Shown: positions 28,003 to 37,432, counted from the stretch's first letter. The stretch is 64,000 nt of DNA from Lichenicoccus sp965276875 (GCF_965276875.1 NZ_OZ255701.1:744001-808000), one strand, 5' to 3'. Numbers and translations are program-made. Notes: a model not told the origin generated them from the letters alone.

Positions 28003-28761
28003 TCAGAAGTCCGCGACCGCGCACGCCACCCGCGCCTTGCGCGCTGCCGCGCAGAACGTCGCCGCCGCCGCGGTATCGGCAAAGCCACGGGTGCGTAGCC
28101 GGTAGATCACGTGCCCGTCATGGTCGGCCCGCTCGATCCTCGGCGTGCGCCCGGCGAACAGCTCCGGATGCGCATGACGGAGCCGCGCCCATTCGGAGAG
28201 CGCCGCAGCATCGCTGTCGACGGCCGCCAACTGCACCGCGCGGGCTCCGCCCGACGCATCGGTGCGCAGACGTGACGCGTCCGGTGCCTGTGTTGGCGGA
28301 GGCGCGGGTGGCGGAGTGGTCTTCGGCGGCGACGTCGCCTGGCTCGGCGGCGCTTGGAGAGGCGGTGCGTGTATGGGCGGCCTTTGGGCGGCCTCGCGAT
28401 GCCGCGCGGCTTCGACCTCGGCCGCGAGCGCGCCTGGCTGCGGAGTCTCCGGCGCCGGCGCCAGGCTGTCCTTGCCGCCATCCGAGCCAAGCGAGAACCC
28501 CGCGGGCCCGTCGGCCTGCATGCCACCCGGGTTGACCGGCTTGACCCGCACCGGACCCGCCGGCGCCGCAATCACCGGGATCGCACCGTTGCGGCGGCCG
28601 CTGAGCGCCCAGCCGCCGATCAGCACGACCAGCAGCAACCCGATCCCGCAGGCGATCAGCGCCAGATGGCGGGTCGTCGGGTCCATCGCCTCACGACCGC
28701 GCGCCCCGCTGGCGGGGGTATATTCGCCGTCGAGGGCGCGGTCCTCATCCACCGGGTTCAT
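28003..28761 (-). CDS. Membrane-anchored SPOR-domain protein
   Basis: The ATG at 28761 has GGAG at 6 bases upstream. A short cytosolic N-terminus is followed by one membrane helix (ACGIGLLLVVLIGGWALSGR, about residues 37-56). A Pro/Ala-rich linker with PPSQATSPPKTTPPPAPPP follows, then a C-terminal SPOR-like domain (AVQLAAVDSDAAALSEWARL to FCAAARKARVACAVADF) that should bind denuded septal glycan. It heads the SPOR-nagZ-scpAB-tatBC-serS cluster. In relatives argS is often next to this gene, but it is absent here. Confidence 0.82.
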   Translation of the reverse strand: MNPVDEDRALDGEYTPASGARGREAMDPTTRHLALIACGIGLLLVVLIGGWALSGRRNGAIPVIAAPAGPVRVKPVNPGGMQADGPAGFSLGSDGGKDSLAPAPETPQPGALAAEVEAARHREAAQRPPIHAPPLQAPPSQATSPPKTTPPPAPPPTQAPDASRLRTDASGGARAVQLAAVDSDAAALSEWARLRHAHPELFAGRTPRIERADHDGHVIYRLRTRGFADTAAAATFCAAARKARVACAVADF

Positions 28762-28859
28762 CGCATCTCCACCCGACCGCGACCCGGCCGAATCGGGCAC
28801 GGGCTCGATGCTACTCTCGCACTATCGCAACAGGGCTGCCACTGCTTCCACCGGCGGCT

Positions 28860-30020
28860 TCAACCGGGGATCGCGGGGTCCGTCAGCCGGCGATGTTCCT
28901 CGATCGCAAACCGGTCGGTCATCCCGGCGATGTAGTCCGCAACGACCCGGTGGGCGGCCTCCCCACCTTCTATTACGGCATTCTCGCGCCAGCCATCCGG
29001 CAGCAGGCCTGGATTTTCGGACAGGATCGAGAACAATGTCGCCGTGACCTGGCGCGCTTTCACCGTCATCCGGTTGACCCGCCAATGCCGATACAGCCGC
29101 GCATGCAGGAAGCTGCGTATGGCGGCGTTCTGCTCGGCCATGACCGCGCTGAAGCCGATCACCGGACGGTCGTGCCGGCGGATTGCGTCCGCATCGCGCG
29201 GCGCCAGGGCTGCGAGGCGGCGTCGGCTCTCCTCTGTCAGGTCGCTGGCGAGCCGATCGATCACCCGCCGGATGGTCTCATGACGCAGCCGTGACGCGCC
29301 GGGACGCGCGGCGCAGCAGGCGCGCGCCTCATCGAGGGCCGCCCCTACCACCGGCACCGCGGCCAGGTCCGCGATATCCAGCAGCCCGGCGCGCAGTCCG
29401 TCATCGAGATCGTGGCCGTGATAGGCGATGTCGTCCGACATCGAGGCGACCTGCGCCTCGGCTGACGCATGGCTGGCAAGATCAAGCGGATGGCCTCTGT
29501 CATACTCGACGAGATAGGGCGACGGATCACGCACCGGGCCGTTATGCTTGGCCAGCCCCTCCAGGCTCTCCCAGGTCAGGTTGAGCCCGTCGAAGGCGGC
29601 ATAGCGGCGCTCCAGCAGGGCCACGATCCGGATCGACTGGGTGTTGTGATCAAACCCGCCGCGGCCCAGCATCGCGCCGCGCAACGCCTCCTCGCCGGCA
29701 TGGCCGAAGGGCGTATGTCCGAGATCGTGGGCCAGGGCGAGCGCCTCGGTCAGATCCTCGTTCAAATCGAGCGCGCGCGCGATCGAGCGCGCGATCTGCG
29801 CCACCTCCAGGCTGTGCGTCAGCCGGGTGCGAAAGAAGTCACCCTCGTGATTGACGAACACCTGCGTCTTGTATTGCAGCTTGCGGAACGCCGCGGAGTG
29901 GATCACCCGGTCGCGATCGCGCTGCCAGGGGCTGCGCGTCGCCGCTTCCGGCTCCGGATGCAGACGACCTCGCGCCGTCTCGACGCGTACGGCATAGGGC
30001 GCGGGTTGCATGCTCTGCAT
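28860..30020 (-). CDS. dgt: Deoxyguanosinetriphosphate triphosphohydrolase-like protein
   Basis: This HD-superfamily dNTPase hydrolyses dGTP (or other dNTPs) to nucleoside and triphosphate. The metal-binding motif is intact: FRTRLTHSLEVAQIARSIAR and then LALAHDLGHTPFGHAGEEAL, with SMSDDIAYHGHDLDDGLRAG completing the HD site. At 386 residues it matches the shorter dGTPase-like clade. It lies 98 bases upstream of the SPOR gene on the same strand and is divergent from erpA (63-base gap). Confidence 0.92.
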   Translation of the reverse strand: MQSMQPAPYAVRVETARGRLHPEPEAATRSPWQRDRDRVIHSAAFRKLQYKTQVFVNHEGDFFRTRLTHSLEVAQIARSIARALDLNEDLTEALALAHDLGHTPFGHAGEEALRGAMLGRGGFDHNTQSIRIVALLERRYAAFDGLNLTWESLEGLAKHNGPVRDPSPYLVEYDRGHPLDLASHASAEAQVASMSDDIAYHGHDLDDGLRAGLLDIADLAAVPVVGAALDEARACCAARPGASRLRHETIRRVIDRLASDLTEESRRRLAALAPRDADAIRRHDRPVIGFSAVMAEQNAAIRSFLHARLYRHWRVNRMTVKARQVTATLFSILSENPGLLPDGWRENAVIEGGEAAHRVVADYIAGMTDRFAIEEHRRLTDPAIPG

Positions 30021-30083
30021 CGCTTTGACTTACCATCGGCGGCACTCTTGGGGAAACCGGCTGGAAGCGCTATCTTCAGCGGC

Positions 30084-30443
30084 ATGGACAACGCTGCTCC
30101 CGACCTTGCCGCCCGCTTCACCGTCTCCGAGCGCGCCGCCGCGCGGATCGCCGAAATCCTCGCGGCACAGCCGGACACCATAACCCAGGCCCTGAGGGTC
30201 GCCGTGCTCGCCGGCGGCTGCAGCGGCTTTCAATACAGCTTCAAGCTCGACCCCGAGCAGCAGTCCGACGACGTCGAAATCCGCGCGGGTGCGGCCCGGG
30301 TCCTTGTCGACCAGGTGAGCCTCGACCTGCTCGGCGGCGCCCAGCTTGATTACAGCGAGGCGCTGATGGGCGCGCACTTCACCGTGCGCAACCCCAATGC
30401 CACCTCTTCCTGCGGATGCGGCACCAGTTTCGCAATTGACTGA
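30084..30443 (+). CDS. erpA: Iron-sulfur cluster insertion protein ErpA (A-type carrier)
   Basis: A-type carriers deliver Fe-S clusters to apoenzymes. The three cluster cysteines are Cys46 (GGCSGFQYSF) and Cys110/Cys112 (SSCGCGTSF). The ATG at 30084 (MDNAAPDLAARF) is chosen; the much longer frame upstream is a shadow of dgt. At 119 residues it is normal. It is divergent from dgt and 17 bases before xthA, a neighbourhood often seen in alphaproteobacteria. Confidence 0.93.
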   Translation: MDNAAPDLAARFTVSERAAARIAEILAAQPDTITQALRVAVLAGGCSGFQYSFKLDPEQQSDDVEIRAGAARVLVDQVSLDLLGGAQLDYSEALMGAHFTVRNPNATSSCGCGTSFAID

Positions 30444-30460
30444 ACAAGGCTGGCTCCGGA

Positions 30461-31234
30461 ATGAAGCTGGCGACCTGGAACGTCAACTCGATCCGCAGCC
30501 GTGAGACGCATGTCGCGGCTTGGCTGCAACGCCAACAGCCCGATGCTCTGCTGCTCCAGGAGATAAAGTGCGAGACCACGGCTTTTCCCGCCGCGCGCTT
30601 TAAAGAGCTCGGCTATCACGCCGTCATCGTTGGCCAGAAAAGCTATAACGGCGTCGCCATCCTCACCCGCCATCCAACCACCACCCGCCGCACAGCCCTG
30701 CCCGGCCTGCCGCCCGATACCCCGGCACGCTACGTCGAGATCGCCCTGCCCAATCTCGTCCTGGGCAACCTTTATCTGCCAAACGGCAATTCCGGAGGCG
30801 AGACCGGTTATCAGGCCAAGCTCGACTGGATGGCGGCGCTGGTCGCACACGCACGCGACATGCTCGCCACCGAGACCGACTTCGTCCTCGCCGGCGATTA
30901 CAATGTGTGCCCGACCGACGAGGACTACGCATCCGGCGCGCTCGGTGCCTCTGACGCCCTGATCCGCCCGCAGAGCCGCGGCCTCTGGCGGGCCTTGCTC
31001 TGGCTGGGCCTCACGGACGCACAGCGGCAGGTGCAACCGACCGGCCGCGCCTATACCTTCTGGGACTATCAGGCCGGTTGCTGGCCGCGCGACCGCGGAC
31101 TGCGTATCGATCACGCTCTGCTCTCGCCGAGGATTGCCGAACGCCTGCTCGACACCGCTCCGGATCGGCAGGAGCGCGACGCGCCACAGCCTTCGGATCA
31201 CGTACCGCTTGTTATTACACTTAACGATTCATAA
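30461..31234 (+). CDS. xthA: Exodeoxyribonuclease III
   Basis: This AP endonuclease and 3'-5' exonuclease acts in base-excision repair. The motifs MKLATWNVNSIRSR, LLLQEIKCE (metal-binding Glu), NGVAILTRHP, VLAGDYNVCPTDEDY (catalytic Asp and Asn), RIDHALLS and PSDHVPLVITL (catalytic Asp-His) cover the EEP fold. At 257 residues it is normal. It lies just after erpA and is probably co-transcribed. Confidence 0.96.
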   Translation: MKLATWNVNSIRSRETHVAAWLQRQQPDALLLQEIKCETTAFPAARFKELGYHAVIVGQKSYNGVAILTRHPTTTRRTALPGLPPDTPARYVEIALPNLVLGNLYLPNGNSGGETGYQAKLDWMAALVAHARDMLATETDFVLAGDYNVCPTDEDYASGALGASDALIRPQSRGLWRALLWLGLTDAQRQVQPTGRAYTFWDYQAGCWPRDRGLRIDHALLSPRIAERLLDTAPDRQERDAPQPSDHVPLVITLNDS

Positions 31235-31259
31235 CGCTGCCAAACTTTTGCCCGGTTTT

Positions 31260-31275
31260 CGCGTCATGAGACGCG
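31260..31275. other. Perfect inverted repeat CGCGTC-ATGA-GACGCG
   Basis: The six-base arms (31260-31265 and 31270-31275) lie in the 63-base gap between xthA and rlpA. No T-run follows, so it is not a standard terminator. TATACA at 31276-31281 directly follows it, so it could overlap a promoter of rlpA. Function is unknown. Confidence 0.3.
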
Positions 31276-31297
31276 TATACAAAACTGGAGATTACCC

Positions 31298-31705
31298 GTG
31301 CGCTCTGCCCACTTCACCGGCTTGCTGACCCTTCTCGTGCTCGCCACCGGCGCGCAGGCGCACGAGGCCACTCATCGAACGGCCCATAAGCAGATCGGCA
31401 AGGCGTCGATCTATTCGCACCGCTTCCAGGGGCGGCACATGAGCGACGGCCAACGTTTCAACGTCCACTCCAGTGCCGCCGCCAGCAAAACCCTCCCACT
31501 CGGCACCGAGGCGCGTGTCACCAACCTCAAGACCGGCAAATCGGCGGCGGTGACGATCAAGGATCGCGGCCCGGTGCCGCGCGGCCGGATCGTCGACCTT
31601 ACGCCGCACACCGCGACCCAGATCGGCCTGACCCGCAAGGAAGGCATCGCCCCGGTCAGCGTCGTGCCCACCAGCCTGCCACAGGAGAGTGCCGCCGGCC
31701 ATTAA
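31298..31705 (+). CDS. RlpA-like septal ring lytic transglycosylase family protein
   Basis: The GTG at 31298 has GGAG 7 bases upstream. A signal peptide (LLTLLVLATGAQA) leads to a double-psi beta-barrel: GKASIYSHRFQGRHMSDGQR, LPLGTEARVTNLKTGKSAAV and IKDRGPVPRGRIVDLT. These match RlpA, whose members cut naked glycan strands or act as expansin-like proteins. No SPOR domain is attached (135 residues). RlpA lipoproteins have a lipobox Cys; none is seen here, so it is probably periplasmic and soluble. It ends 6 bases before valS, convergently. Confidence 0.87.
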   Translation: MRSAHFTGLLTLLVLATGAQAHEATHRTAHKQIGKASIYSHRFQGRHMSDGQRFNVHSSAAASKTLPLGTEARVTNLKTGKSAAVTIKDRGPVPRGRIVDLTPHTATQIGLTRKEGIAPVSVVPTSLPQESAAGH

Positions 31706-31711
31706 GGCGGC

Positions 31712-34405
31712 TCAATCAAGCCGCGCGAGGGCGGCCTCCAGGCGTTTGCATTCGTCAAGCAACGCCTGGAGCCGGGCCCGGGTCTCTTCCACCACCTCCG
31801 GCCTGGCGCGTGCGATGAAGTCGGCGTTGGCGAGCTTGCCCTCAAGCTTGCCCGCGTCCGCGCACGCGCGCGCAAGTTCCTTGTGCAGCCTTGCACCCTC
31901 GGCCCGCAGGTCGATCAGCCCGTCCAGCGGCAGCACCAGGGTCGCCTCGTCGAGCACCACCTGCGCCGAGCCCTTGGGCATTGGCTGATCCAGGACACCC
32001 ACCCGCGAGACCCGTGCCATGCGTCCGATCGCCTCTGCCCAACGCTCGGCGCGAGCGACCGTCCCAGCGTTGGCGTCACGCAGCAACACCGGTGCCGTCC
32101 GGCTCGGCGGCACGTTCATCTCCGAGCGCACCGTCCGTATCGCCGTGATGAACCGGATCGCCCATTCGATCTCCTGGGCGACCTGCCCATCATCCGGCAA
32201 CGCGGCCCCCCCCGGCCACGCAGCCCTGATCAGGCTGCCCGGCGCGCCATAGCCAAATTCGCTCCAAATCGTCTCTGTCACGAACGGCATCACCGGATTG
32301 AGCAGGCGCAGCACGATCCCGAGCACATGCGCCGCCACCCCGCGCACCTCGCGCGCCGTATCGCCTTCGCCGGACGCCAGGATCGGCTTGGCGAACTCCA
32401 GGAACCAGTCGCAGAAGCGGTTCCAGGTAAACCGGTAGAGCACCCCCGCATACTCGTCGAAACGAAACGCCTCGAGTGCTGCCGTCGCCGCCGCCGCCGC
32501 TTGCCTCGCCTCGGCCAAGATCCAGCGTGCCAGCGGCGCGCGCACCTGCGTCGGATCGAAGCCGGGATCGGCCACCACGCCGTTGAGTTCGCAAAATCGC
32601 GCCGCATTCCACAGCTTGGTCACGAAGGCGCGGTATTCCTCGACCCGCTTCGGTCCGAGCCGGGCGTCACGTCCCAGACCGGTCAGCGCGCAGACCGTAA
32701 AACGCAGCGCATCGGCGCCGTAGAGGTCGATCATCTCCAGCGGGTCGATGCCGTTGCCGAGGCTCTTGGACATCTTGCGACCGCGCTCGTCGCGCACCAA
32801 GCCGTGCAGGAACACGGTGCGAAACGGCACCTCGTCCATGAAATGCAGCCCCAGCATCAGCATCCTGGCGACCCAGAAGAAGATAATGTCGAAGCCGGTC
32901 ACCAGCACGGCACTGGGATAATACCGCACCAACGCCGCGGTTTGCTGCGGCCAGCCCTGCGTCGAGAACGGCCATAGCCCCGAACTGAACCAGGTATCCA
33001 GCACGTCCGGATCGCGCGTGAGTGCCACGTCGTGCCCGTAATGCTCCGCCGCCGCCCGCTGCGCCGCCGCTTCGTCGCGGGCCACGAACACCGCGTCGTC
33101 CGGCCCATACCAGGCCGGGATGCGATGTCCCCACCAGAGCTGCCGGCTGATGCACCAGGGCTGGATGTCGCGCATCCAGGCGAAGAAGGTGTTCTCCCAT
33201 TGGCGCGGCACGAACTGCACCCGCTTGTCTTCAACCGCGAGGGTCGCGGGTCCGGCGAGGCGCCCCGCGTCGCAATACCACTGCGTCGTCAGGCGTGGCT
33301 CGACGACGGCACCCCCGCGCTCGGCATGCGGCACCTGGTGGACATGCGGCTCGGTGCGTTCCAGAAAGCCGAGCCGGTCCAGTTCCGCCACGATCGCCGC
33401 GCGCGCCGCTTCGCGCGATTGCCCCGCAAGGCCGCGTACGAAGTCCGGTTCCGCCACCCCCTCGACGGCTCGCAAACCATCCCCGATCTCGGTAATGTCC
33501 ACCCGCCCGTCGGCATCCAGGACGCTGGGCATCGCCAGACCATGACGCTGACCCACGGCGAAATCGTTGAAATCATGCGCCGGCGTGATCTTCACCGCGC
33601 CGGTGCCCTTTTCCGGGTCGGAGGTGCTGTCAGCGATGATCGGCACCGCGCGCCCGGTCAGCGGTACCAGCACGTGCCGGCCGACCAGCTCGGCATAGCG
33701 CGCGTCGTCAGGATGCACGGCGACGGCCATGTCGCCGAGCATGGTCTCCGGCCGCGTCGTCGCCACCGTGATCGAGCGTTCTGGCTCACCCTCCAGCGGG
33801 TAGCGGACGTGCCACAGATGGCCGTGCACCTCGCGGCTCTCGACTTCCAGATCGGACAGCGCCGAACGGAACGACGGATCCCAGTTCACCAGCCTGCGGT
33901 CGCGATAGATCAGCCCCTCGCGGTGCAGGGTGACGAACACCTCGCGCACCGCCATGGACAATCCCTCGTCCATGGTGAAGCGCTCGCGCGTCCAGTCCAG
34001 CGAGCAGCCCAGCCGCTGGAGTTGGTTGGTGATGGTGCTGCCGGACTCGCTTTTCCACGCCCAGACGCGCTCGATGAACGCCTCGCGGCCGATCGCCTCC
34101 CTGTCTGTCCCGGCATCACGCAGCGCCCGCTCGACCACAAGCTGGGTCGCGATGCCCGCATGGTCGGTGCCGGGCTGCCATAACGCGTCAAAGCCCTGCA
34201 TCCGGCGCCAGCGGATCAGGATATCCTGAACCGTCATGTTCAAGGCATGACCCGCATGCAAGGTGCCGGTGACGTTTGGCGGCGGGATCATCACCGCGAA
34301 CGGCGTCCGGCCGCTGTCCGGTTTGGCTTCGAAGGCGCCCTGGCTCTGCCAGAGCGCGTAGAGCGACGCCTCCACAGTAGCGGGAGAAAAGCTCTTTTCC
34401 AGCAT
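31712..34405 (-). CDS. valS: Valyl-tRNA synthetase
   Basis: This class I synthetase charges tRNA-Val (a tRNA-Val(GAC) lies at 12.9 kb). The HIGH-type motif is in PPNVTGTLHAGHAL and KMSKS in ERGRKMSKSLGN. The editing CP1 domain has VATTRPETMLGDMAVAVHP and KITPAHDFNDF. The anticodon-binding domain is followed by a C-terminal coiled coil (RAEGARLHKELARACADAGK). At 897 residues it is full length. It starts 12 bases after popZ. Confidence 0.97.
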   Translation of the reverse strand: MLEKSFSPATVEASLYALWQSQGAFEAKPDSGRTPFAVMIPPPNVTGTLHAGHALNMTVQDILIRWRRMQGFDALWQPGTDHAGIATQLVVERALRDAGTDREAIGREAFIERVWAWKSESGSTITNQLQRLGCSLDWTRERFTMDEGLSMAVREVFVTLHREGLIYRDRRLVNWDPSFRSALSDLEVESREVHGHLWHVRYPLEGEPERSITVATTRPETMLGDMAVAVHPDDARYAELVGRHVLVPLTGRAVPIIADSTSDPEKGTGAVKITPAHDFNDFAVGQRHGLAMPSVLDADGRVDITEIGDGLRAVEGVAEPDFVRGLAGQSREAARAAIVAELDRLGFLERTEPHVHQVPHAERGGAVVEPRLTTQWYCDAGRLAGPATLAVEDKRVQFVPRQWENTFFAWMRDIQPWCISRQLWWGHRIPAWYGPDDAVFVARDEAAAQRAAAEHYGHDVALTRDPDVLDTWFSSGLWPFSTQGWPQQTAALVRYYPSAVLVTGFDIIFFWVARMLMLGLHFMDEVPFRTVFLHGLVRDERGRKMSKSLGNGIDPLEMIDLYGADALRFTVCALTGLGRDARLGPKRVEEYRAFVTKLWNAARFCELNGVVADPGFDPTQVRAPLARWILAEARQAAAAATAALEAFRFDEYAGVLYRFTWNRFCDWFLEFAKPILASGEGDTAREVRGVAAHVLGIVLRLLNPVMPFVTETIWSEFGYGAPGSLIRAAWPGGAALPDDGQVAQEIEWAIRFITAIRTVRSEMNVPPSRTAPVLLRDANAGTVARAERWAEAIGRMARVSRVGVLDQPMPKGSAQVVLDEATLVLPLDGLIDLRAEGARLHKELARACADAGKLEGKLANADFIARARPEVVEETRARLQALLDECKRLEAALARLD

Positions 34406-34417
34406 GACTGAATCCGG

Positions 34418-35071
34418 TCAGCCGCGTCTGGTCAGCTTCTCGATTTCCGAGCGCACCAGGGTTTCGACCAGCCCGGGCAGGTGAACGTCGAGCCAGCTGC
34501 TCAGCAGGCCGCGCAGCTCGTCGCGCACCAAGTCCTCGAGCGTCGGCCCACCGGCGCGCAGGAGGGCAGGCCCGCGGGATACCGGCGCCGGCTCCTCGCG
34601 ACTCAGCGCCTCGTGCAGCGCATCGAAGGATTGCGCGGTGGCCGCGCGGGTCCGTGCGGCAATCAGCCCCTCGATCGTGCTTGCAGCGGCCGGCGGACCC
34701 GCATCAGCAGGACTCTTGGCAGCCGGGCTTTCAACCAAGGCGGCCGGTTCAATCTTCTCCGGCGGGACCATCATCGTCTCTTTCAGCACCAGCACATCGT
34801 CCCGTGGCCCCGGCTCGGGCGACTTCGCCTCGGCCCGCTCCTGCGAACGCGATTCATTTGGACGCGCCTCTGGGGGACGCGCCTCGGGGGGACGCGCCTC
34901 TGGGGGACGCGCCTCGGGGGGACGCGACGGCGCGGTCTCGGCCGGCGACACCTCGTCCTCGTTGAGAATGCGGCGGATCGAGGCAAGGATCGTATCCATC
35001 GAACCGTCCTCATCGCCATCCTGCACCGCCGGGCGGCCCGCTGTCTCCGCAGCCATGGGTTTGCTCACCAT
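34418..35071 (-). CDS. popZ: PopZ-family polar organizing protein (DUF2497)
   Basis: PopZ forms polar condensates that anchor the chromosome origin and signalling proteins in alphaproteobacteria. The N-terminal helix SMDTILASIRRILNEDE and the C-terminal oligomerisation helices (TLEDLVRDELRGLLSSWLDV, then PGLVETLVRSEIEKLTRRG) are the hallmark. Between them is a long Pro/Glu-rich linker. The linker carries PPEAR repeated four times, encoded by a perfect 30-bp tandem duplication. At 217 residues it is slightly longer than many homologs, partly because of the repeat. It lies between tolC and valS on the same strand. Confidence 0.9.
   Translation of the reverse strand: MVSKPMAAETAGRPAVQDGDEDGSMDTILASIRRILNEDEVSPAETAPSRPPEARPPEARPPEARPPEARPNESRSQERAEAKSPEPGPRDDVLVLKETMMVPPEKIEPAALVESPAAKSPADAGPPAAASTIEGLIAARTRAATAQSFDALHEALSREEPAPVSRGPALLRAGGPTLEDLVRDELRGLLSSWLDVHLPGLVETLVRSEIEKLTRRG
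34861..34920. repeat. Perfect 30-bp tandem repeat, two copies, inside popZ
   Basis: Bases 34861-34890 and 34891-34920 are identical; each unit consists of two 15-bp near-copies beginning GACGCGCCTC and differing at one position. The array encodes four PPEAR repeats in the PopZ linker. Length variation would stay in frame because the unit is a multiple of three. Confidence 0.9.
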
Positions 35072-35096
35072 TCAGATTCCGATCCTGGCCACTGCC

Positions 35097-36515
35097 TTAC
35101 CGTCCAGGTTGTCCGACGGCGTAGTCGTTCAAGCCCCACAGCCGATCCTTGACCGCCTTGTAGTACGCGGTTTCGTCATAGAGCGGCACGTTCAGCTTCA
35201 GATCGCGCGCGGTCAGCCTGCCGATCGCGGACGCCACACTGTAGGAGGCGGTCACCATGCTGCTCAGGCTTTGCACCAGCGCCAGCTGCGACGACAGCAG
35301 GGTCTGCTGCTGCTGCAACAGGGCGAGCGTGGTGCTGGTGCCGACGATCACCTGCCGCTCGACACCGTCGAGTGCGATGATGTTGGCCCGCACCGCGGTC
35401 CGGTCGCTCTGGATCGAGGCGCGGAAGGCCAGCAGGTTCTCCCAGTTCGAGATCGCGCTCTGCAGGGCGGTCTTGCGCTGCACGTCGACCTGCCGACGCG
35501 CATATTGCTCGGTCTGCCGCGCCTGGCGCGCGGCGGCGTACTCCGCCCCGCCCTGATAGATCGGCACCTGGAAGTTGAGGATCGCCTCCTTGATGTCCTC
35601 CTGGTAGCCCTTGAAGGTCTGGTTGACGCCGTGCAGGTACTCGGCTTGCGCCGTAATCTTCGGCAGCAGTGCCGAGACCGCCACATCGAACGCGTCCTTG
35701 TCCGAGGATTGCGTGAACAGTGCCGCGACCACGCTGGGATTGTTCGAAACCGCCTGTGCCATCGCCTCCTGCTCGGTGTGCACCGGCAGATCGAGCGGCT
35801 GTGGCGGGATCAGGTTCGGTGCCGGCGGCATGCCCACCTGCTGCTCGTAGGTTGCCTCCGCGGTCTGCAACTGCCCTTCCGCCTGCTGGCGCTGGGCGCG
35901 TGCCGTGGCCAGCGCCGCCTGCGCCTGCGCGACATCGGTGCGGGTGATCTCGCCGACCCTGAAGCGATCCTGGGTTGCCTGCAGCTGCTGGACCAGCACC
36001 CGCTCGTTGTTGGTCTGGATTTGCAGGTTCTGCTGGTTCTGGATGACGCCGACATAGGCGCTGACCACATTGCTGAACACGGTCTGCTCGGTGGCGATCA
36101 GGTTGGCGCGCTCGGCCAGCACCCGGTTGACCGCTTCGTGGGTGAGCGCCGTGGTATGGCCGCCCTGATAGATCGGCTGCTGAATGGTCACGCCGGCGGT
36201 ATAGCCCGGCGTGGCGATGACACCTCCCAGACCGGTGCCCTGTTGAACCGTTCCCTGCGTATAGGTCAGCCCGGTGGTGCCGGTGATCGTCGGACGCCAG
36301 CCGGCCAATGCGGTCGGCACGTTCTCGTCGGTGACGCGCAGGTTCGCGCGCTCCGCTTGCAATTGCGGGTTGGTCAGGTAGGCGGAAGCGAATGCCTCCT
36401 GCAACGTGTGAGGGATGAAGCTGGGCGCGCCGCTGCCATCATATTTCTGTGCCAAAGCCGTGCCGCTGCACAGCAGTGCTGCCAACCCGACCCCCGCGCC
36501 GGTTCGAACAAACAT
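35097..36515 (-). CDS. tolC: TolC-family outer-membrane efflux protein
   Basis: TolC trimers form the outer-membrane channel of type I secretion and RND efflux systems. A signal peptide (MFVRTGAGVGLAALLCSGTA, cleavage after LAQ) starts at the ATG at 36515, which has GGAGG upstream; the frame to 36584 is longer but unneeded. The OEP repeats begin TLQEAFASAYLTNPQLQAER and recur at about residue 240 (AQAVSNNPSVVAALF). Long amphipathic helices (TRTDVAQAQAALATARAQRQ) form the barrel. It lies 25 bases before popZ. Confidence 0.94.
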   Translation of the reverse strand: MFVRTGAGVGLAALLCSGTALAQKYDGSGAPSFIPHTLQEAFASAYLTNPQLQAERANLRVTDENVPTALAGWRPTITGTTGLTYTQGTVQQGTGLGGVIATPGYTAGVTIQQPIYQGGHTTALTHEAVNRVLAERANLIATEQTVFSNVVSAYVGVIQNQQNLQIQTNNERVLVQQLQATQDRFRVGEITRTDVAQAQAALATARAQRQQAEGQLQTAEATYEQQVGMPPAPNLIPPQPLDLPVHTEQEAMAQAVSNNPSVVAALFTQSSDKDAFDVAVSALLPKITAQAEYLHGVNQTFKGYQEDIKEAILNFQVPIYQGGAEYAAARQARQTEQYARRQVDVQRKTALQSAISNWENLLAFRASIQSDRTAVRANIIALDGVERQVIVGTSTTLALLQQQQTLLSSQLALVQSLSSMVTASYSVASAIGRLTARDLKLNVPLYDETAYYKAVKDRLWGLNDYAVGQPGR

Positions 36516-36635
36516 CCCCGCCCCTCCGATAGCCCAGCCCTCGCAGCGCCCGCGCGCGAACATGAGCTCTGTGTGCCACAACACGGCCGTCCGCTTCCAG
36601 TGTTGTGAGCCGCCAATGAATTGGGAACAGCGACC

Positions 36636-37322
36636 CTAGAATTCGAACGCCGGGCCCGCCAGCAGCTCAGGGATCAGGGGGGTTGCCGCATCGAACTGCG
36701 GCCGCCCGCGCAGCCCGCCATTGGAGGCCTCCGCCAGCACCGCCGTCCCGACCCGCCCCTGCGGGCAGAGCACCGCCGCCAGCCGCCCCCCCGCGGCCAA
36801 TTGTCCCGCCATCGCCGGCGGCAGGGCCCGAACCGCGCCGTCGATAAGGATAAGCTCATAGGGTGCGCCCGCCGGCCAGCCGTCAGCCAACGTACCGTGC
36901 TCGAAGCGCACCGCCGGCGCCAGTTCCGCGCAGACGCCGCGGCCCTCCTTGGCAAGCTGCGGATCCTGCTCGAGTGCGATGACCCGCAGTCCCAGCCGGC
37001 TTAGCAACGCCGCCGCGTAGCCGGTGCCGGCCGCCACCACCAGCGCGCGCTCGCCGGCCCGCGGCACCGCCGTCTGCAGCATGCGCGCGATGATCCGCGG
37101 CTCCATCAGCACCCGGCCTGAACCCAACGCCACCGGCCGGTCGGCGTAGGCCAGTGCCGCGCACCCAGCCGGCACGAACCGCTCACGCGGCATCTCACGC
37201 ATCGCCTTGATAATCCGCGCATCGCTGACCTGCAGCGGGCGCACCTGACCGTCGACCATGCGATTGCGCGCCAGGACGTAATCCGGCTCGGACGAAGACT
37301 GCGTCATGTCGGTCAGGGTCAT
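36636..37322 (-). CDS. Protein-L-isoaspartate O-methyltransferase family protein
   Basis: PIMT repairs L-isoaspartyl residues using SAM. The N-terminus has ARNRMVDGQVRPLQVSDARI, then PRERFVPAGCAALAYADRPV and VVAAGTGYAAALLSRLGLRV, the SAM-binding motif I (GTGY). This is the PIMT-like alphaproteobacterial clade usually found just upstream of tolC, as here, and its function may differ from classical Pcm. The ATG at 37307 (MTQSSSEPD) is an alternative start. It precedes tolC by 120 bases on the same strand. Confidence 0.87.
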   Translation of the reverse strand: MTLTDMTQSSSEPDYVLARNRMVDGQVRPLQVSDARIIKAMREMPRERFVPAGCAALAYADRPVALGSGRVLMEPRIIARMLQTAVPRAGERALVVAAGTGYAAALLSRLGLRVIALEQDPQLAKEGRGVCAELAPAVRFEHGTLADGWPAGAPYELILIDGAVRALPPAMAGQLAAGGRLAAVLCPQGRVGTAVLAEASNGGLRGRPQFDAATPLIPELLAGPAFEF

Positions 37323-37432
37323 GGCGCGCTATATACGAGGCGCCCGCACAGCGCGTAAAGCCGAGCGCCCGTTACACTGAGCGCCGGCCACACTTGACCG
37401 CAACCGGCCCGCGCGAGATACAGCGCCGAGAC

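Noticed and set aside
34861..34920. 30-bp repeat considered as a CRISPR fragment
   Set aside because: The units are directly adjacent with no spacers and lie in frame inside popZ; no cas genes are present.
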